From NCBI GenBank assembly GCA_900543585.1, contig UQRP01000007.1:1-64000 (forward strand): 64,000 nt of DNA, read 5' to 3'. The position numbers and the translations under genes were made by a program. Under the pieces are notes generated by a model. That model searched no databases, was not told where the DNA came from, and was given only the letters and a program-made list of their open reading frames with translations. Source of the stretch: an uncultured Prevotella sp. GTDB taxonomy: Bacteria; Bacteroidota; Bacteroidia; Bacteroidales; Bacteroidaceae. Positions 23,746-33,524 of this stretch are shown here, in pieces; position 1 is the first letter of the stretch; each line of letters begins with the position of its first letter.

Positions 23746-25038
23746 ATGCGACAATCTGATTTCAAACTCAAGGGCACACCCACCCAAGCACTGTTGGGCG
23801 CAACCATCGGCTTCTTCTTCGGTGTGATGGCCATCTCCCTCTTCGGTCCCACGAGTACAACGCTCGGAGCCGCTATGGGCTTGGGCGCTACACAGCTGGG
23901 CCTGCTCGTCTCGGTCCCTTCACTGACGGGTTCTCTGCTGCGCATCCCCTTCGGTGCCATGGTCGACAGCAATGGAGGCCGCCGTGGCTTCCTCTTCCTG
24001 CTCGCTGCCGCCGTCGTGGGACTGGGCGCGCTGAGTGTCCTCTTCACCCTTTACCCCGTAGAGACTCCCGGCAGCATGAAGGGCCTCTATCCCGTGGTGC
24101 TCCTCCTCGGCTGTCTGGCCGGCTGCGGCATCGCCACCTTCTCCGTGGGCGCCTCACAGTCCAACTACTGGTTTGCCAAGAACCGCCAGGGCTATGCCTC
24201 TGGCATCTACGGCGGACTCGGCACCACTTCCGCGGGCATCCTCGCCTTCGCCCTCCCGCTGCTGCTCCATCAGTTTGGCTTCACGGCAGCTTATTATATC
24301 CTGACGGGTGTCATGCTCGTAGGACTCCTCTTATACGTCTGGCTCGGTGCCAATCCCCCTTACTTCCAGTTTCTCAAAGCCGGGAAGTCTGAGGAAGTCG
24401 CACGCGACAACGCGCTGGCCTGTGGGCAGGAGCTCTTCCCCAAGGGCAATGCCGCGACAAGTCTGAAGATCTCCGCGAAGATACCGCAGACGTGGATGCT
24501 CGTCCTCTGTTATTTCACCACCTTCGGCGGCTTCATGGCACTGACGGCATGGTTCCCCACATTCTGGAAGAAAGGCATGGGCCTTGACCCGATGCTTGCA
24601 GGTGGTCTAACTGCTGTGTTCTCCATCCTTGCCGCACTGCTGCGTGTGCCCGGTGGCAAACTCTCCGACCGCATCGGCGGCGAGAAAGTCTCCATGGGAG
24701 CCCTCGCCCTCTTGGCTGTCGCCGGCGTGCTGATGAACATTCCGATGGGGTGGGGCGGTCTCTTCCTCGTCAGCCTGCTCATCTCCGTGGCCTTCGGCTT
24801 CAACAATGCTGCCACGATGAAGCTCGTCCCCGTCTATGTCAGCGAGGGTGTGGGCGGTGCCAACGGCTGGGTAGGCGGTCTCGGGGCCTTTGGCGGTTTC
24901 GTCTTTCCACCACTCATGGGCCGGCTTGTCGATCTCTCTCCCGAGTATGGCTACGGCCTGGGCTTCCTGCTCTTCACAGGCTTTGCCCTCGTCGTCATGG
25001 TCATCAACTACTTTGGCATGATGCGCAAGAAACATTGA
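23746..25038 (+). CDS. narK: Nitrate/nitrite MFS transporter NarK
   Basis: Inner-membrane carrier of the nitrate-nitrite porter group, 430 residues with about 12 membrane segments. It imports nitrate and/or exports nitrite. The MFS loop RIPFGAMVDSNGGRRG and two Gly-rich nitrate signature stretches (residues about 125-160 with QSNYWFAKNRQGYASG, and a second around FGFNNAATMKLVPVY) are present. It begins 24 bases after mobA and ends 21 bases before narG. Confidence 0.95.
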   Translation: MRQSDFKLKGTPTQALLGATIGFFFGVMAISLFGPTSTTLGAAMGLGATQLGLLVSVPSLTGSLLRIPFGAMVDSNGGRRGFLFLLAAAVVGLGALSVLFTLYPVETPGSMKGLYPVVLLLGCLAGCGIATFSVGASQSNYWFAKNRQGYASGIYGGLGTTSAGILAFALPLLLHQFGFTAAYYILTGVMLVGLLLYVWLGANPPYFQFLKAGKSEEVARDNALACGQELFPKGNAATSLKISAKIPQTWMLVLCYFTTFGGFMALTAWFPTFWKKGMGLDPMLAGGLTAVFSILAALLRVPGGKLSDRIGGEKVSMGALALLAVAGVLMNIPMGWGGLFLVSLLISVAFGFNNAATMKLVPVYVSEGVGGANGWVGGLGAFGGFVFPPLMGRLVDLSPEYGYGLGFLLFTGFALVVMVINYFGMMRKKH

Positions 25039-25059
25039 CCGGACTTGATTCTTTAGGCT

Positions 25060-28000
25060 ATGAACACGATATTCAACCAACTCAAATATTTCATCAACCG
25101 CAAGAACGTGACCAACGAGGAGTGGGAGCATTTCTATCGCACCCGCTGGGCCCACGACAAGGAGGTGCGCTCCACCCACGGTGTCAACTGCACCGGTTCC
25201 TGTTCGTGGCGCATCTTCGTCAAGAAGGGCATCGTCACGTGGGAGATGCAGCAGACCGACTACCCCTCTACGCGGCCCGGTCTGCCCAACCATGAGCCGC
25301 GCGGCTGTCCCCGCGGCGCCAGCTACAGCTGGTATCTCTACAACTCCGGCCGCGTGAAGCATCCGATGATTCGCAAGGAGCTCCTCGACCTCTGGGAGAC
25401 GGCTTTGGCAGCCCATCCCGACCCCGTCGAGGCCTGGGCCTCTATCGTCGAGGATGCCGACAAGTGCAAACGCTATAAGCAGGTGCGCGGCCTCGGCGGC
25501 TTCGTGCGCCTCGACTGGCCGACAGCACTGAAGATCATGGCGGCCAGCAACATCTACACCATCAAGAAGTTTGGTCCCGACCGCCTCGTCGGCTTCACGC
25601 CGATTCCCGCTTTCTCCATGCTCAGCTATGCCTCCGGCACCCGCTACCTCAGTCTGCTTGGTGGCGCATGCCTGAGCTTCTATGACTTCTATTGCGACTT
25701 GCCGCCGTCGTCGCCACAGACCTGGGGCGAGCAGACCGACGTCCCCGAGAGTGCCGACTGGTACAACTCCTCCTTCCTCCTGCTCTGGGGCAGCAACGTG
25801 CCGACGACGCGCACACCCGACTCGCCCTTCTATACCCAGGTGCGCTACAAAGGTACCCAGGTCGCCGTCGTCTCTCCCGACTACAGCGACGCCTCGAAGT
25901 TCGCCGATGTGTGGATGGCGCCCAAGCAGGGCACCGACTCCGCCTTGGGCATGGCTATGGGCCATGTCATCCTCAAGGAGTTCTATCACGACCGCACCGT
26001 GCCCTATTTCGACGACTACGTGCGCAAGTTCACCGACCTTCCCTTCCTCGTCAAGCTCGAGGATGCCGGTGACGGACGCTATGCCGCCGGCATGCTCCTG
26101 CGCGCCGCCGACCTCAAGGACAACTTCGGTGTGAAGCAGAAAGCCGAGTGGTACCCCATCACCATCGATGATCCCTCCGGCGAGCTCGTCACGCCCAACG
26201 GCAGCATCGGCAGCCGATGGAACGACGAGGGGCGCTGGAATCTCAAATGCGAGGACGTGCGCACGGGCAAGCCCTTCACGCCACGCCTCTCCCTCCTCGA
26301 CCATCGCGACGACGTCGTGACGCTCCTCGACCCCTATTTCGGTGGTGCCGACTACAAGAATCCCCATTTCGCCGCTACGCGTCATGCCGACATTATCGAG
26401 CACAAGGTGCCCGTCATCCATGTCGAAACCAAAGACGGTGTGGTGTGCTGCGCCAATGTCTTCGACCTTCTCATGGCCCATTATGGCATCGACCGCGGCC
26501 TGGGCGACGTCAACTGCGCTACGAGCTACGACGACGACCTGCCCTACACCCCGAAGTGGCAGGAGCAGATAACGGGAGTCTCGGCCGACAAGGTCATCCG
26601 GACGGCCCGCTCCTTTGCCGCCACAGCCGAGAAGACACGCGGCAAGAGCATGATTATCATCGGTGCCGGTGTCAACCAGTGGTACAACACTGACATGACC
26701 TACCGCGCCGCCATCAATATGCTCATGCTCTGCGGCACGCTCGGCGTCAACGGTGGTGGCTGGAGCCATTATGTCGGTCAGGAGAAGGTGCGCCCGCAAG
26801 CTGGCTGGGCACAGATGGCCTTCGCCCTGGACTGGCACCGCCCGCCCCGCCACATGAACACCGTGAGCTATATCTACGAGCATGCCGACCAGTGGCGCTA
26901 CGAGAAGGTCACCGTCGACGAGCAGCTCTCGCCTCTGGCCCATAAGGAGCCGTGGAAAGGCCTGACGCTCCTCGACTGCAACATCAAGAGTCAGCGCATG
27001 GGCTGGCTGCCCTCCTCACCGGAGTTCAACCGCAACTCCCTCGACCTCTGCCGCGAGGCTGCCAAGGCCGGGATGAGTGAGAAGGACTATGTCTGTCAGC
27101 AGCTCCATGAAGGTAAGCTGTCATTGGCTGCCGAGGACCTCGATGCCCGTGAGAACAGTCCGAAGGTGCTCTTCATCTGGCGCGCCAACCTCATCGGCTG
27201 CTCGGCCAAAGGCATGGAGTTCTTCATGAAGCATCTCCTCGGCGCACAGAACAATGTGCTCGGACAGAACCTTGAAGAGTGTGGACAGCCGTTGCCGAAA
27301 TATGAGAAATGGCATTCCGAGGACACCGTCGGCAAGCTCGACCTCGTGGTCAACATCGACTACCGCATGACGCAGTCGAGCATCTTCGCCGACATCGTCC
27401 TGCCCGCCGCCACCTGGTATGAGAAGGAGGACATCTCGTCCACCGACATGCACCCCTTCCTCCATCCCTTCAGCAAGGCCGTCGACCCCGTGTGGGAGAG
27501 CCGCACCGACTGGGATATCTTCCGCGAGCTCTCGAAGGTCTTCTCCGACATGGCAGTCGGACATCTCGGCCACGAGAAAGATGTTGTCTATGGACCATTG
27601 GCCCACGACAGCGCCGGGGAAATCAGCGAGCCCCTCGTCGCCAGCGACTGGAAGGAGACGGGCGAGATGCCCGAGCCCGGAAAGAACATGGGCAACCTCG
27701 TCGTCGTCACACGCGACTATCCCGACATCTACCGCCAGTTCACGACTGTCGGTCCTCTTATCCGCGACAAGGGCATTGGCGGCAAGGGCATCGGCTGGTC
27801 GGCACGTCCCGAGTACGACGAGCTGAAGGCCATGAACGGTGTGGAGCGCGAGGAAGGCGTCAGCAAGGGTATGCCCCTTATTAAGGAGGCCACGCAGGCC
27901 TGCGATGCTGTTCTCACCCTCGACCCCACGAGTAACGGCGATGCCGCTTACCGCGCGTGGAAAGCCTTGGAGAAGAGCGTCGGACTGCCGTTGGCAGAAC

Positions 28001-28752
28001 CGCTGACGGCAGACTTCGGTAAGACGAAATACACGTATAAGGACTTGGTCGTCCAACCGCGTCTGTCCATGCCCACCCCTATCTGGTCGGGCATCAACAA
28101 CAAGACCACGGAATATACGGCCAACTACACCAATATCCACTACCTCATCCCGTGGCGCACGGTGACGGGCCGCCAGAGTTTCTACCAGGATCATCCCTGG
28201 ATGCAGGCCTTCGGCGAGAACCTCGTCTGCTACAAGCCGCCATTGGCCAAGAAGGAAATCAACAACCTCAAGGAGCGGCTGCATCTCAGCGACGACACTC
28301 TGGCGCTGAACCTCCTCACGCCGCACAACAAGTGGACCATCCACTCCTCGTGGAACGATAACCTGCTCATGCTCACCCTCGGTCGCGGCGGCCCCGTCAT
28401 CTGGATGAGTGAGACCGACGCTGCCAAGCTCAGCATCAGCGACAACGACTGGGTGGAGGTCATCAACGACAACGGGTCGGCCATGGCGCGGGCCTGCGTC
28501 AGCCAGCGCATCCCCGAGGGCGCACTCTATATGTATCACAACCAGGGACGCACCGTCAACGTGCCCCTCAGTCCCCTCACGGGCAACCGTGGCGGCATCC
28601 ACAACTCCATCTCGCGCTTGTGCCCCAAGCCCACGCATATGATAGGCGGCTACGCACAGCTGTCCTACAGTCTGAACTACTATGGCACGATAGGCGCCAA
28701 CCGCGACGAGTACGTATTGTTGAGAAAGGTGGACAACGTAAATTGGGAATAA
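25060..28752 (+). CDS. narG: Respiratory nitrate reductase alpha subunit NarG
   Basis: Catalytic molybdoenzyme subunit that reduces nitrate to nitrite on the cytoplasmic side of the membrane-bound NarGHI complex, using Mo-bisMGD. The 1230 residues compare with 1247 in E. coli. The N-terminal iron-sulphur cluster ligands are H40, C44, C48 and C83 (H-x3-C-x3-C-x34-C). The Mo-ligand Asp corresponds to D209 in SFYDFYCD. The vestigial twin-arginine leader of E. coli NarG is replaced by a short N terminus. narH follows after one base. All signature segments look complete, so it should be functional. Confidence 0.98.
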   Translation: MNTIFNQLKYFINRKNVTNEEWEHFYRTRWAHDKEVRSTHGVNCTGSCSWRIFVKKGIVTWEMQQTDYPSTRPGLPNHEPRGCPRGASYSWYLYNSGRVKHPMIRKELLDLWETALAAHPDPVEAWASIVEDADKCKRYKQVRGLGGFVRLDWPTALKIMAASNIYTIKKFGPDRLVGFTPIPAFSMLSYASGTRYLSLLGGACLSFYDFYCDLPPSSPQTWGEQTDVPESADWYNSSFLLLWGSNVPTTRTPDSPFYTQVRYKGTQVAVVSPDYSDASKFADVWMAPKQGTDSALGMAMGHVILKEFYHDRTVPYFDDYVRKFTDLPFLVKLEDAGDGRYAAGMLLRAADLKDNFGVKQKAEWYPITIDDPSGELVTPNGSIGSRWNDEGRWNLKCEDVRTGKPFTPRLSLLDHRDDVVTLLDPYFGGADYKNPHFAATRHADIIEHKVPVIHVETKDGVVCCANVFDLLMAHYGIDRGLGDVNCATSYDDDLPYTPKWQEQITGVSADKVIRTARSFAATAEKTRGKSMIIIGAGVNQWYNTDMTYRAAINMLMLCGTLGVNGGGWSHYVGQEKVRPQAGWAQMAFALDWHRPPRHMNTVSYIYEHADQWRYEKVTVDEQLSPLAHKEPWKGLTLLDCNIKSQRMGWLPSSPEFNRNSLDLCREAAKAGMSEKDYVCQQLHEGKLSLAAEDLDARENSPKVLFIWRANLIGCSAKGMEFFMKHLLGAQNNVLGQNLEECGQPLPKYEKWHSEDTVGKLDLVVNIDYRMTQSSIFADIVLPAATWYEKEDISSTDMHPFLHPFSKAVDPVWESRTDWDIFRELSKVFSDMAVGHLGHEKDVVYGPLAHDSAGEISEPLVASDWKETGEMPEPGKNMGNLVVVTRDYPDIYRQFTTVGPLIRDKGIGGKGIGWSARPEYDELKAMNGVEREEGVSKGMPLIKEATQACDAVLTLDPTSNGDAAYRAWKALEKSVGLPLAEPLTADFGKTKYTYKDLVVQPRLSMPTPIWSGINNKTTEYTANYTNIHYLIPWRTVTGRQSFYQDHPWMQAFGENLVCYKPPLAKKEINNLKERLHLSDDTLALNLLTPHNKWTIHSSWNDNLLMLTLGRGGPVIWMSETDAAKLSISDNDWVEVINDNGSAMARACVSQRIPEGALYMYHNQGRTVNVPLSPLTGNRGGIHNSISRLCPKPTHMIGGYAQLSYSLNYYGTIGANRDEYVLLRKVDNVNWE

Positions 28753-28753
28753 G

Positions 28754-30259
28754 ATGAAGATCAAGACACAAATAGCAATGGTCCTCAACCTGGACAAGTG
28801 CATCGGCTGCCACACCTGCTCGGTGACCTGCAAGAACGTATGGACATCGCGTAAGGGCATGGAGTATGTCTGGTGGAACAATGTGGAGACCAAGCCCGGC
28901 CCGGGCTATCCCAAGACATGGGAGAACCAGGACAAATATCGTGGCGGATGGGTGAAGACGAAGAACGGCGGTACGGAGCTGCGCCTCGGCAGCCGGCCGA
29001 AGGTGATGTCACAGCTCTTCTCCAACCCCTATCTGCCACAGGTCGACGACTATTACGAGCCTTTCACCTTCGACTTCTCCTCGCTGAAAGGCAAGCGACG
29101 GCTGAAGACACCGCCCTCGGCCCGTCCCTTCTCCATGATTACGGGCAAGCAGATGGACAAGGTCAAGGACGGTCCGAACTGGGAGGACGACCTCGCCGGA
29201 ACTTTTGATGAGCGCAAGAGCGACCCGAACCTCAAGGACATCGACACCGCGGGCTTCGAGGCCTTCGAGCGCACGTTCATGTTCTATGTGCCGCGCCTCT
29301 GCGAGCACTGCCTCCACCCGGCCTGCATCCCGAGCTGTCCCTCCGGCGCCATCTACAAGCGCAAGGACGGTGTGGTACTCATCAACCAGGACCGTTGCCG
29401 CGGATGGCGTCAGTGCATATCGGCGTGCCCGTACAAGAAGATATACTTCAACTACGAGCGGATGAAGAGTGAGAAATGCGTGTTCTGCTATCCCCGTCTT
29501 GAGGACGGCCAGCCCACGGTGTGCAGCGAGACCTGTGTGGGTCGCATGCGCTATCTCGGTGTCATCCTCTACGATGCCGACAAGACCGACGCCTATGCCG
29601 CCGCCGACGAGCGTGACCTCGTGGCCAAGCAACGTGAGATGATTCTCGACCCCAACGACCCCGCCGTCATCGCCGAGGCCGAGCGCCAGGGCGTGAGCCA
29701 CAACTGGATTGTAGCTGCGCAGAAGAGTCCGGCCTATAAGCTCATGAAGGAGTGGGCCATCGCCTTCCCCCTCCATCCCGAATACCGTACGCTGCCCATG
29801 GTGTGGTATGTCCCGGCCATGAGTCCGAAGAAAGAGGAGCTGGCCAAGAAGGGGCAGAACCCGGATGCCGGCACCGACGAGATGGACTATTTCGCCAAAG
29901 TCGACGAGATGCGCATTCCGGCACAATACTTCGCCAACCTGCTCACAGCCGGTGACGTGCAGCCCATCCGCGAGGCCCTTGCCAAGCTTGTCGCCCTGCG
30001 TGAGTATATGCGGCGGAAGACCGTCGATGGACAGGAACAGCCCGCTGTGCCTGAGGACTTAGGACTGACGGCAGCTCAGTACGACGACATGTACCGGTTA
30101 CTCGCCATTGCCAACTACGAGGACCGCTTCGTCATCCCCTCATCGCCCAAACAGCAGGGGAGTCATCATTTCGACGAGCGCACAGGTCTCGGCTTCGACG
30201 ACGAGGAAGCGAACTTCGTCGAGGGCTGCAAGCGTTGCAATCTCTTCGGTGGTAAGTAA
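28754..30259 (+). CDS. narH: Respiratory nitrate reductase beta subunit NarH
   Basis: Electron-transfer subunit carrying three [4Fe-4S] and one [3Fe-4S] cluster between NarI haems and NarG. Cys clusters are visible at CIGCHTCSVTCKNVW near the N terminus, at CEHCLHPACIPSCPSGAIY, at CRGWRQCISACPYKK (Trp replacing a Cys, as expected for the [3Fe-4S] site) and at CVFCYPRLEDGQPTVCSETC. Length 501 is normal. It ends 46 bases before narJ. Confidence 0.98.
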   Translation: MKIKTQIAMVLNLDKCIGCHTCSVTCKNVWTSRKGMEYVWWNNVETKPGPGYPKTWENQDKYRGGWVKTKNGGTELRLGSRPKVMSQLFSNPYLPQVDDYYEPFTFDFSSLKGKRRLKTPPSARPFSMITGKQMDKVKDGPNWEDDLAGTFDERKSDPNLKDIDTAGFEAFERTFMFYVPRLCEHCLHPACIPSCPSGAIYKRKDGVVLINQDRCRGWRQCISACPYKKIYFNYERMKSEKCVFCYPRLEDGQPTVCSETCVGRMRYLGVILYDADKTDAYAAADERDLVAKQREMILDPNDPAVIAEAERQGVSHNWIVAAQKSPAYKLMKEWAIAFPLHPEYRTLPMVWYVPAMSPKKEELAKKGQNPDAGTDEMDYFAKVDEMRIPAQYFANLLTAGDVQPIREALAKLVALREYMRRKTVDGQEQPAVPEDLGLTAAQYDDMYRLLAIANYEDRFVIPSSPKQQGSHHFDERTGLGFDDEEANFVEGCKRCNLFGGK

Positions 30260-30305
30260 AGATGGGTATTAATGACCACTGGAATGAATAATAACGACAG
30301 CGACC

Positions 30306-30809
30306 ATGATTCAAACTTATAACATTCTTTCCCTCCTTCTCGACTATCCCACTGCCGAGCTCTGGGACAGCCGTGCTGACATTCTGCCCGCGCTCCGTGC
30401 GGAGGGTGTCCTCAGCGAGGCCTTGCTCAGTAAAGTGGAGACCTTCTTGGGCTATGTGGCGTCCTTTGCTGACGCCCGTAGCTGGCAGGCGGCCTACAGC
30501 GACCTCTTCGACACCCAGACGAAGACCAACCTCTATCTCTTCGACATGGTCTATGGCACGAGCCGCGACCGCGGACAGGCTATGGTCGATCTGAAGGAGG
30601 AGTACCTCAAGGCCGGACTCATGCCCGCCGAGGACGAGCTCCCCGACTATCTGCCGATGTACTTGCAGTATGTCGCCAACATGGACGACCTCGCTCAGGC
30701 ACGGGCTGCCATCGACGACATCCGTGGCGTGCTCACAAAGATGGACGACCGCTTCGCCAAGGAGCAGCATCCCTACGAGCCACTCATCGCGCTCTTGAAG
30801 GAATCATAA
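30306..30809 (+). CDS. narJ: Nitrate reductase assembly chaperone NarJ
   Basis: Cytoplasmic TorD/NarJ-type chaperone needed for cofactor insertion into NarG and membrane attachment; it is not part of the final enzyme. The 167 residues are helical, with LLLDYPTAELW at the N terminus and the core YSDLFDTQTKTNLYLFDMVYG followed by RGQAMVDLKEEY, and DELPDYLPMYLQYVA. It is shorter than E. coli NarJ (about 236) at the C terminus. Confidence 0.93.
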   Translation: MIQTYNILSLLLDYPTAELWDSRADILPALRAEGVLSEALLSKVETFLGYVASFADARSWQAAYSDLFDTQTKTNLYLFDMVYGTSRDRGQAMVDLKEEYLKAGLMPAEDELPDYLPMYLQYVANMDDLAQARAAIDDIRGVLTKMDDRFAKEQHPYEPLIALLKES

Positions 30810-30821
30810 AATCTCACGGCT

Positions 30822-31487
30822 ATGCACACTTTCCTATTCCAATATCTCCCCTACATCGCCGGTGCCCTCTTCGTCTGCGGCGTGACCTATCGCATCGCGG
30901 CCCAGGGCAAGACCGTGCAGGCTTACTCCACGCAGTTTCTGAGCAACGACCTCCTGCTCAAGTGGGGCAGCAATCTCTTCCACGTGGGTATCATCATGGT
31001 ATTCTTCGGCCATATCTTCGGCCTCCTCGCACCGGAATGGTCCTACGACTGGCTCATCACCAACGAGCAGAAACGGCAGCTCGCCATCGTCATGGGCTCC
31101 GGTGCCGGGCTCATCACCCTTGTGGGCATCAGTCTGCTGACGCTGCGCCGCTTCACCAACCGCAATGTCGTGGCCAACAGCCATTTCGGCGACTACCTCT
31201 TCGTGGTGCTCATCTTCCTGCAGATTGTCACGGGGCTCTTAGGCACCGTGGAGACCGTCAACAGCGATCTGGAGCACTATATGAACCTCGACCGCTGGGC
31301 TCAGGGCCTCTTCACCTTCCTCCCCGAGGCTCCCGACTTCATTGTCCACGCCTCGCTGCCGCACAAGATTCATATCCTCTTGGGCTTCCTGCTCGTCATC
31401 ATCTTCCCCTTCACCAAGTTGATGCACATGGTGGCCCTGCCCGTGAGATACCTCGTCGACTATCTAAAGGGGTGGAGAAGAAGGTAG
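30822..31487 (+). CDS. narI: Respiratory nitrate reductase gamma subunit NarI
   Basis: Membrane cytochrome b subunit that oxidises menaquinol and passes electrons to NarH. It has five hydrophobic segments in 221 residues. Candidate haem-ligand His residues sit in NLFHVGIIMVFFGHIFGL and LPHKIHILLGFLLVIIF. It lies 12 bases after narJ. The quinol donor would be menaquinol, whose tail may come from the synthase at 5219-6196. Confidence 0.96.
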   Translation: MHTFLFQYLPYIAGALFVCGVTYRIAAQGKTVQAYSTQFLSNDLLLKWGSNLFHVGIIMVFFGHIFGLLAPEWSYDWLITNEQKRQLAIVMGSGAGLITLVGISLLTLRRFTNRNVVANSHFGDYLFVVLIFLQIVTGLLGTVETVNSDLEHYMNLDRWAQGLFTFLPEAPDFIVHASLPHKIHILLGFLLVIIFPFTKLMHMVALPVRYLVDYLKGWRRR

Positions 31488-31506
31488 AGCCGCCCTGCGT
31501 TGTGTT

Positions 31507-31526
31507 CAACGAGTTATAACTCGTTG
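31507..31526. promoter_or_regulatory. Perfect 20-bp palindrome between narI and the receptor gene
   Basis: CAACGAGTTA-TAACTCGTTG has no spacer. It lies 20 bases after the narI stop and 51 bases before the receptor start. A C-run follows rather than a T-run, so a terminator is unlikely. It could be an operator or an mRNA processing hairpin. Confidence 0.55.
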
Positions 31527-31577
31527 CCCCCCCCTGCTTCCCTGCCATTGATTATCATTTAAATAAAAAACAGAACT

Positions 31578-33518
31578 ATGTTATTATTAGCTGCCGCCGT
31601 AGCGACCCTACCATTGACGGCCAAGCCACTCACCGACACCACCCAAGTCTTCCACTTGGGCGAGGTGACGGTCTTCGAGCATCAGGATAACTTTAAGACG
31701 AACCAGGTCAGCTCCGACTTCATCAAGTCGGCCGATATGCAGCGCGTCTCCGAAGCCCTCAACTGGGTGTCCGGACTCATCGTCCAGGAGACGGGCGGGC
31801 GCAGCGAGGCCGGCTTCATGCTCCGAGGCATCAGCAGTGCCGACGTACCTATCTACATCGACGGTGTCCCGATGACGGCGCCCTACGATGGTACCGTCGA
31901 CCTCTACCGCCTCCCCGCGGGTATGCTGAGCAAGATAGATGTCAGCAAGTCGGCAAGCTCCCTCCTCTTGGGTGGCAACACCATGGGACCGTCCATCAAC
32001 CTCGTCTCGCGACAGCCGATGAAACCACTGGAGCTGCATTTCGACGTGAACACGCTCTGGCACAGTAACCTCAACATTGGAGGACGCTGGGGCAAGTGGT
32101 TCGCACAGGTTGACCTGGGCTACAGCAACGTCGGCAACTTCCGTCTGCCTCACAGCTATCCCACGACATCGCCCTATCTCGACGGCCACAAGCGCCTCAA
32201 CTCCAAGTCGCGTGACTTCAACCTCAATGCCAAAGTAGGCTACGTGCCCAATGCCACCGACGAGTATGTCGTGGGCTATACCCTCGTGCGCGCTGAGAAG
32301 CACATTCCCCCGTATCTCGGTGAGAACGGCAGGGCGCAGTTCCGCATCTATCCCGACTGGGACAAGGATGAGGTTTACTTCCATTCCACCACGCGTGTGG
32401 CACCCAAGCTGACGCTGAAGAGCCGCCTGTGGTACGACACGTTCAAGAACACACTCGACTCCTACGACGACTTCACTTATTCCACGCAGAAGGGAAAGCA
32501 GGGGTGGACAAGCGTCTACGACGACTATGCTTTGGGTGCCAATGTCAACCTCGTGTGGGCAACAGCCGACAACAACGACCTGAAGTTCGGCGGCAACTAT
32601 AAGTACGATGTCCACCGCTCCCACAATGTCGGTGAGCCCGTGGCCCATATCAGCGAAGGCATCTACTCTTTCGTCGTTGAGGATGAGGCACGTCTCAACC
32701 GCCAGCTCTCCGTCACGGCTTCCGTGGGATGGTTCGGCCGGACAGGCTATAAGGTGGAGGAATACAACAGCAAGACAGGCATCACTGAGCAGCCCAACTC
32801 CCACGACAGCAACATCAACGCCCTTGCCGCCCTCGACTATCATCCTTCTGCCGAGCAACACCTGCGTTTCACGGTGAGCCGCTCATCGCTCTTCGCCCGT
32901 ATGAAGGACAGATATTCCTACAAGCTTGGCAAGGCTATCCCCAATCCTGACTTAGGCACGCAGAATGCCATCAACCTCGACCTCGCTTACGAAGGCCGGT
33001 GGAACAACCTCACCTGGCAGGCTGGTGCTTTCTACAATTTCATCAACGACATCATCCAGGAGGTCACGGGGGTTGACGCCAGCGACCCGAAGATCTACCA
33101 GTTGCAGAACCGCGGCAAGGCACAGTATCGTGGTTTCGAGGTCGGCGCAGGCTATGAGCTGCCTTGGCTGACGGCCAATGCCAACTACAGTTTTGTCGAC
33201 CAGAAAAACATGGACAACAAGGACTTGAAGTTCCTCTACAGTCCTAAGAGCAAGTTCACTGCTTTCCTGGAGCTCCGTCCCATCTGGCAGTTGCGTCTGC
33301 AGGGCCGTCTGATTGCTCAGAGCAAGGCCTACTCTTCTTCCGACGGCAGCACCAGCACGGCAGCCTTCGCCACCATCGACGCCAGCCTCGCCCGCAAGGT
33401 ATGGAAGACCGATCTGAAGGTAGGCGTCCTCAATCTCGCAGACCGCGTCTATGAGTACACCGAGGGATACCCCATGCGCGGACGCACCTGGTACGCCAGT
33501 GTCTCCTTTGACCTATAA
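31578..33518 (+). CDS. TonB-dependent outer-membrane receptor
   Basis: A 646-residue outer-membrane gated porin. A short hydrophobic N terminus is followed by the plug domain (EALNWVSGLIVQETGGR, MLRGISSADVPIYIDGVPM) and a 22-strand-type barrel ending in aromatic residues (TWYASVSFDL). It has no SusC-like carboxypeptidase domain and no SusD partner, so it is of the siderophore/cofactor/metal type. It comes after narI in the same direction, making an iron, haem or molybdenum-related substrate attractive, but no specific motif shows it. Confidence 0.88.
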   Translation: MLLLAAAVATLPLTAKPLTDTTQVFHLGEVTVFEHQDNFKTNQVSSDFIKSADMQRVSEALNWVSGLIVQETGGRSEAGFMLRGISSADVPIYIDGVPMTAPYDGTVDLYRLPAGMLSKIDVSKSASSLLLGGNTMGPSINLVSRQPMKPLELHFDVNTLWHSNLNIGGRWGKWFAQVDLGYSNVGNFRLPHSYPTTSPYLDGHKRLNSKSRDFNLNAKVGYVPNATDEYVVGYTLVRAEKHIPPYLGENGRAQFRIYPDWDKDEVYFHSTTRVAPKLTLKSRLWYDTFKNTLDSYDDFTYSTQKGKQGWTSVYDDYALGANVNLVWATADNNDLKFGGNYKYDVHRSHNVGEPVAHISEGIYSFVVEDEARLNRQLSVTASVGWFGRTGYKVEEYNSKTGITEQPNSHDSNINALAALDYHPSAEQHLRFTVSRSSLFARMKDRYSYKLGKAIPNPDLGTQNAINLDLAYEGRWNNLTWQAGAFYNFINDIIQEVTGVDASDPKIYQLQNRGKAQYRGFEVGAGYELPWLTANANYSFVDQKNMDNKDLKFLYSPKSKFTAFLELRPIWQLRLQGRLIAQSKAYSSSDGSTSTAAFATIDASLARKVWKTDLKVGVLNLADRVYEYTEGYPMRGRTWYASVSFDL

Positions 33519-33524
33519 TAAACT

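Noticed and set aside
24607..26943. A 778-codon frame on the minus strand across narK and narG
   Set aside because: It is antisense to two well-recognised genes, its translation shows no family motif, and such frames arise from GC-rich third codon positions.
27121..28893. A 590-codon minus-strand frame opposite narG and narH
   Set aside because: Shadow of narG; no recognisable motifs.
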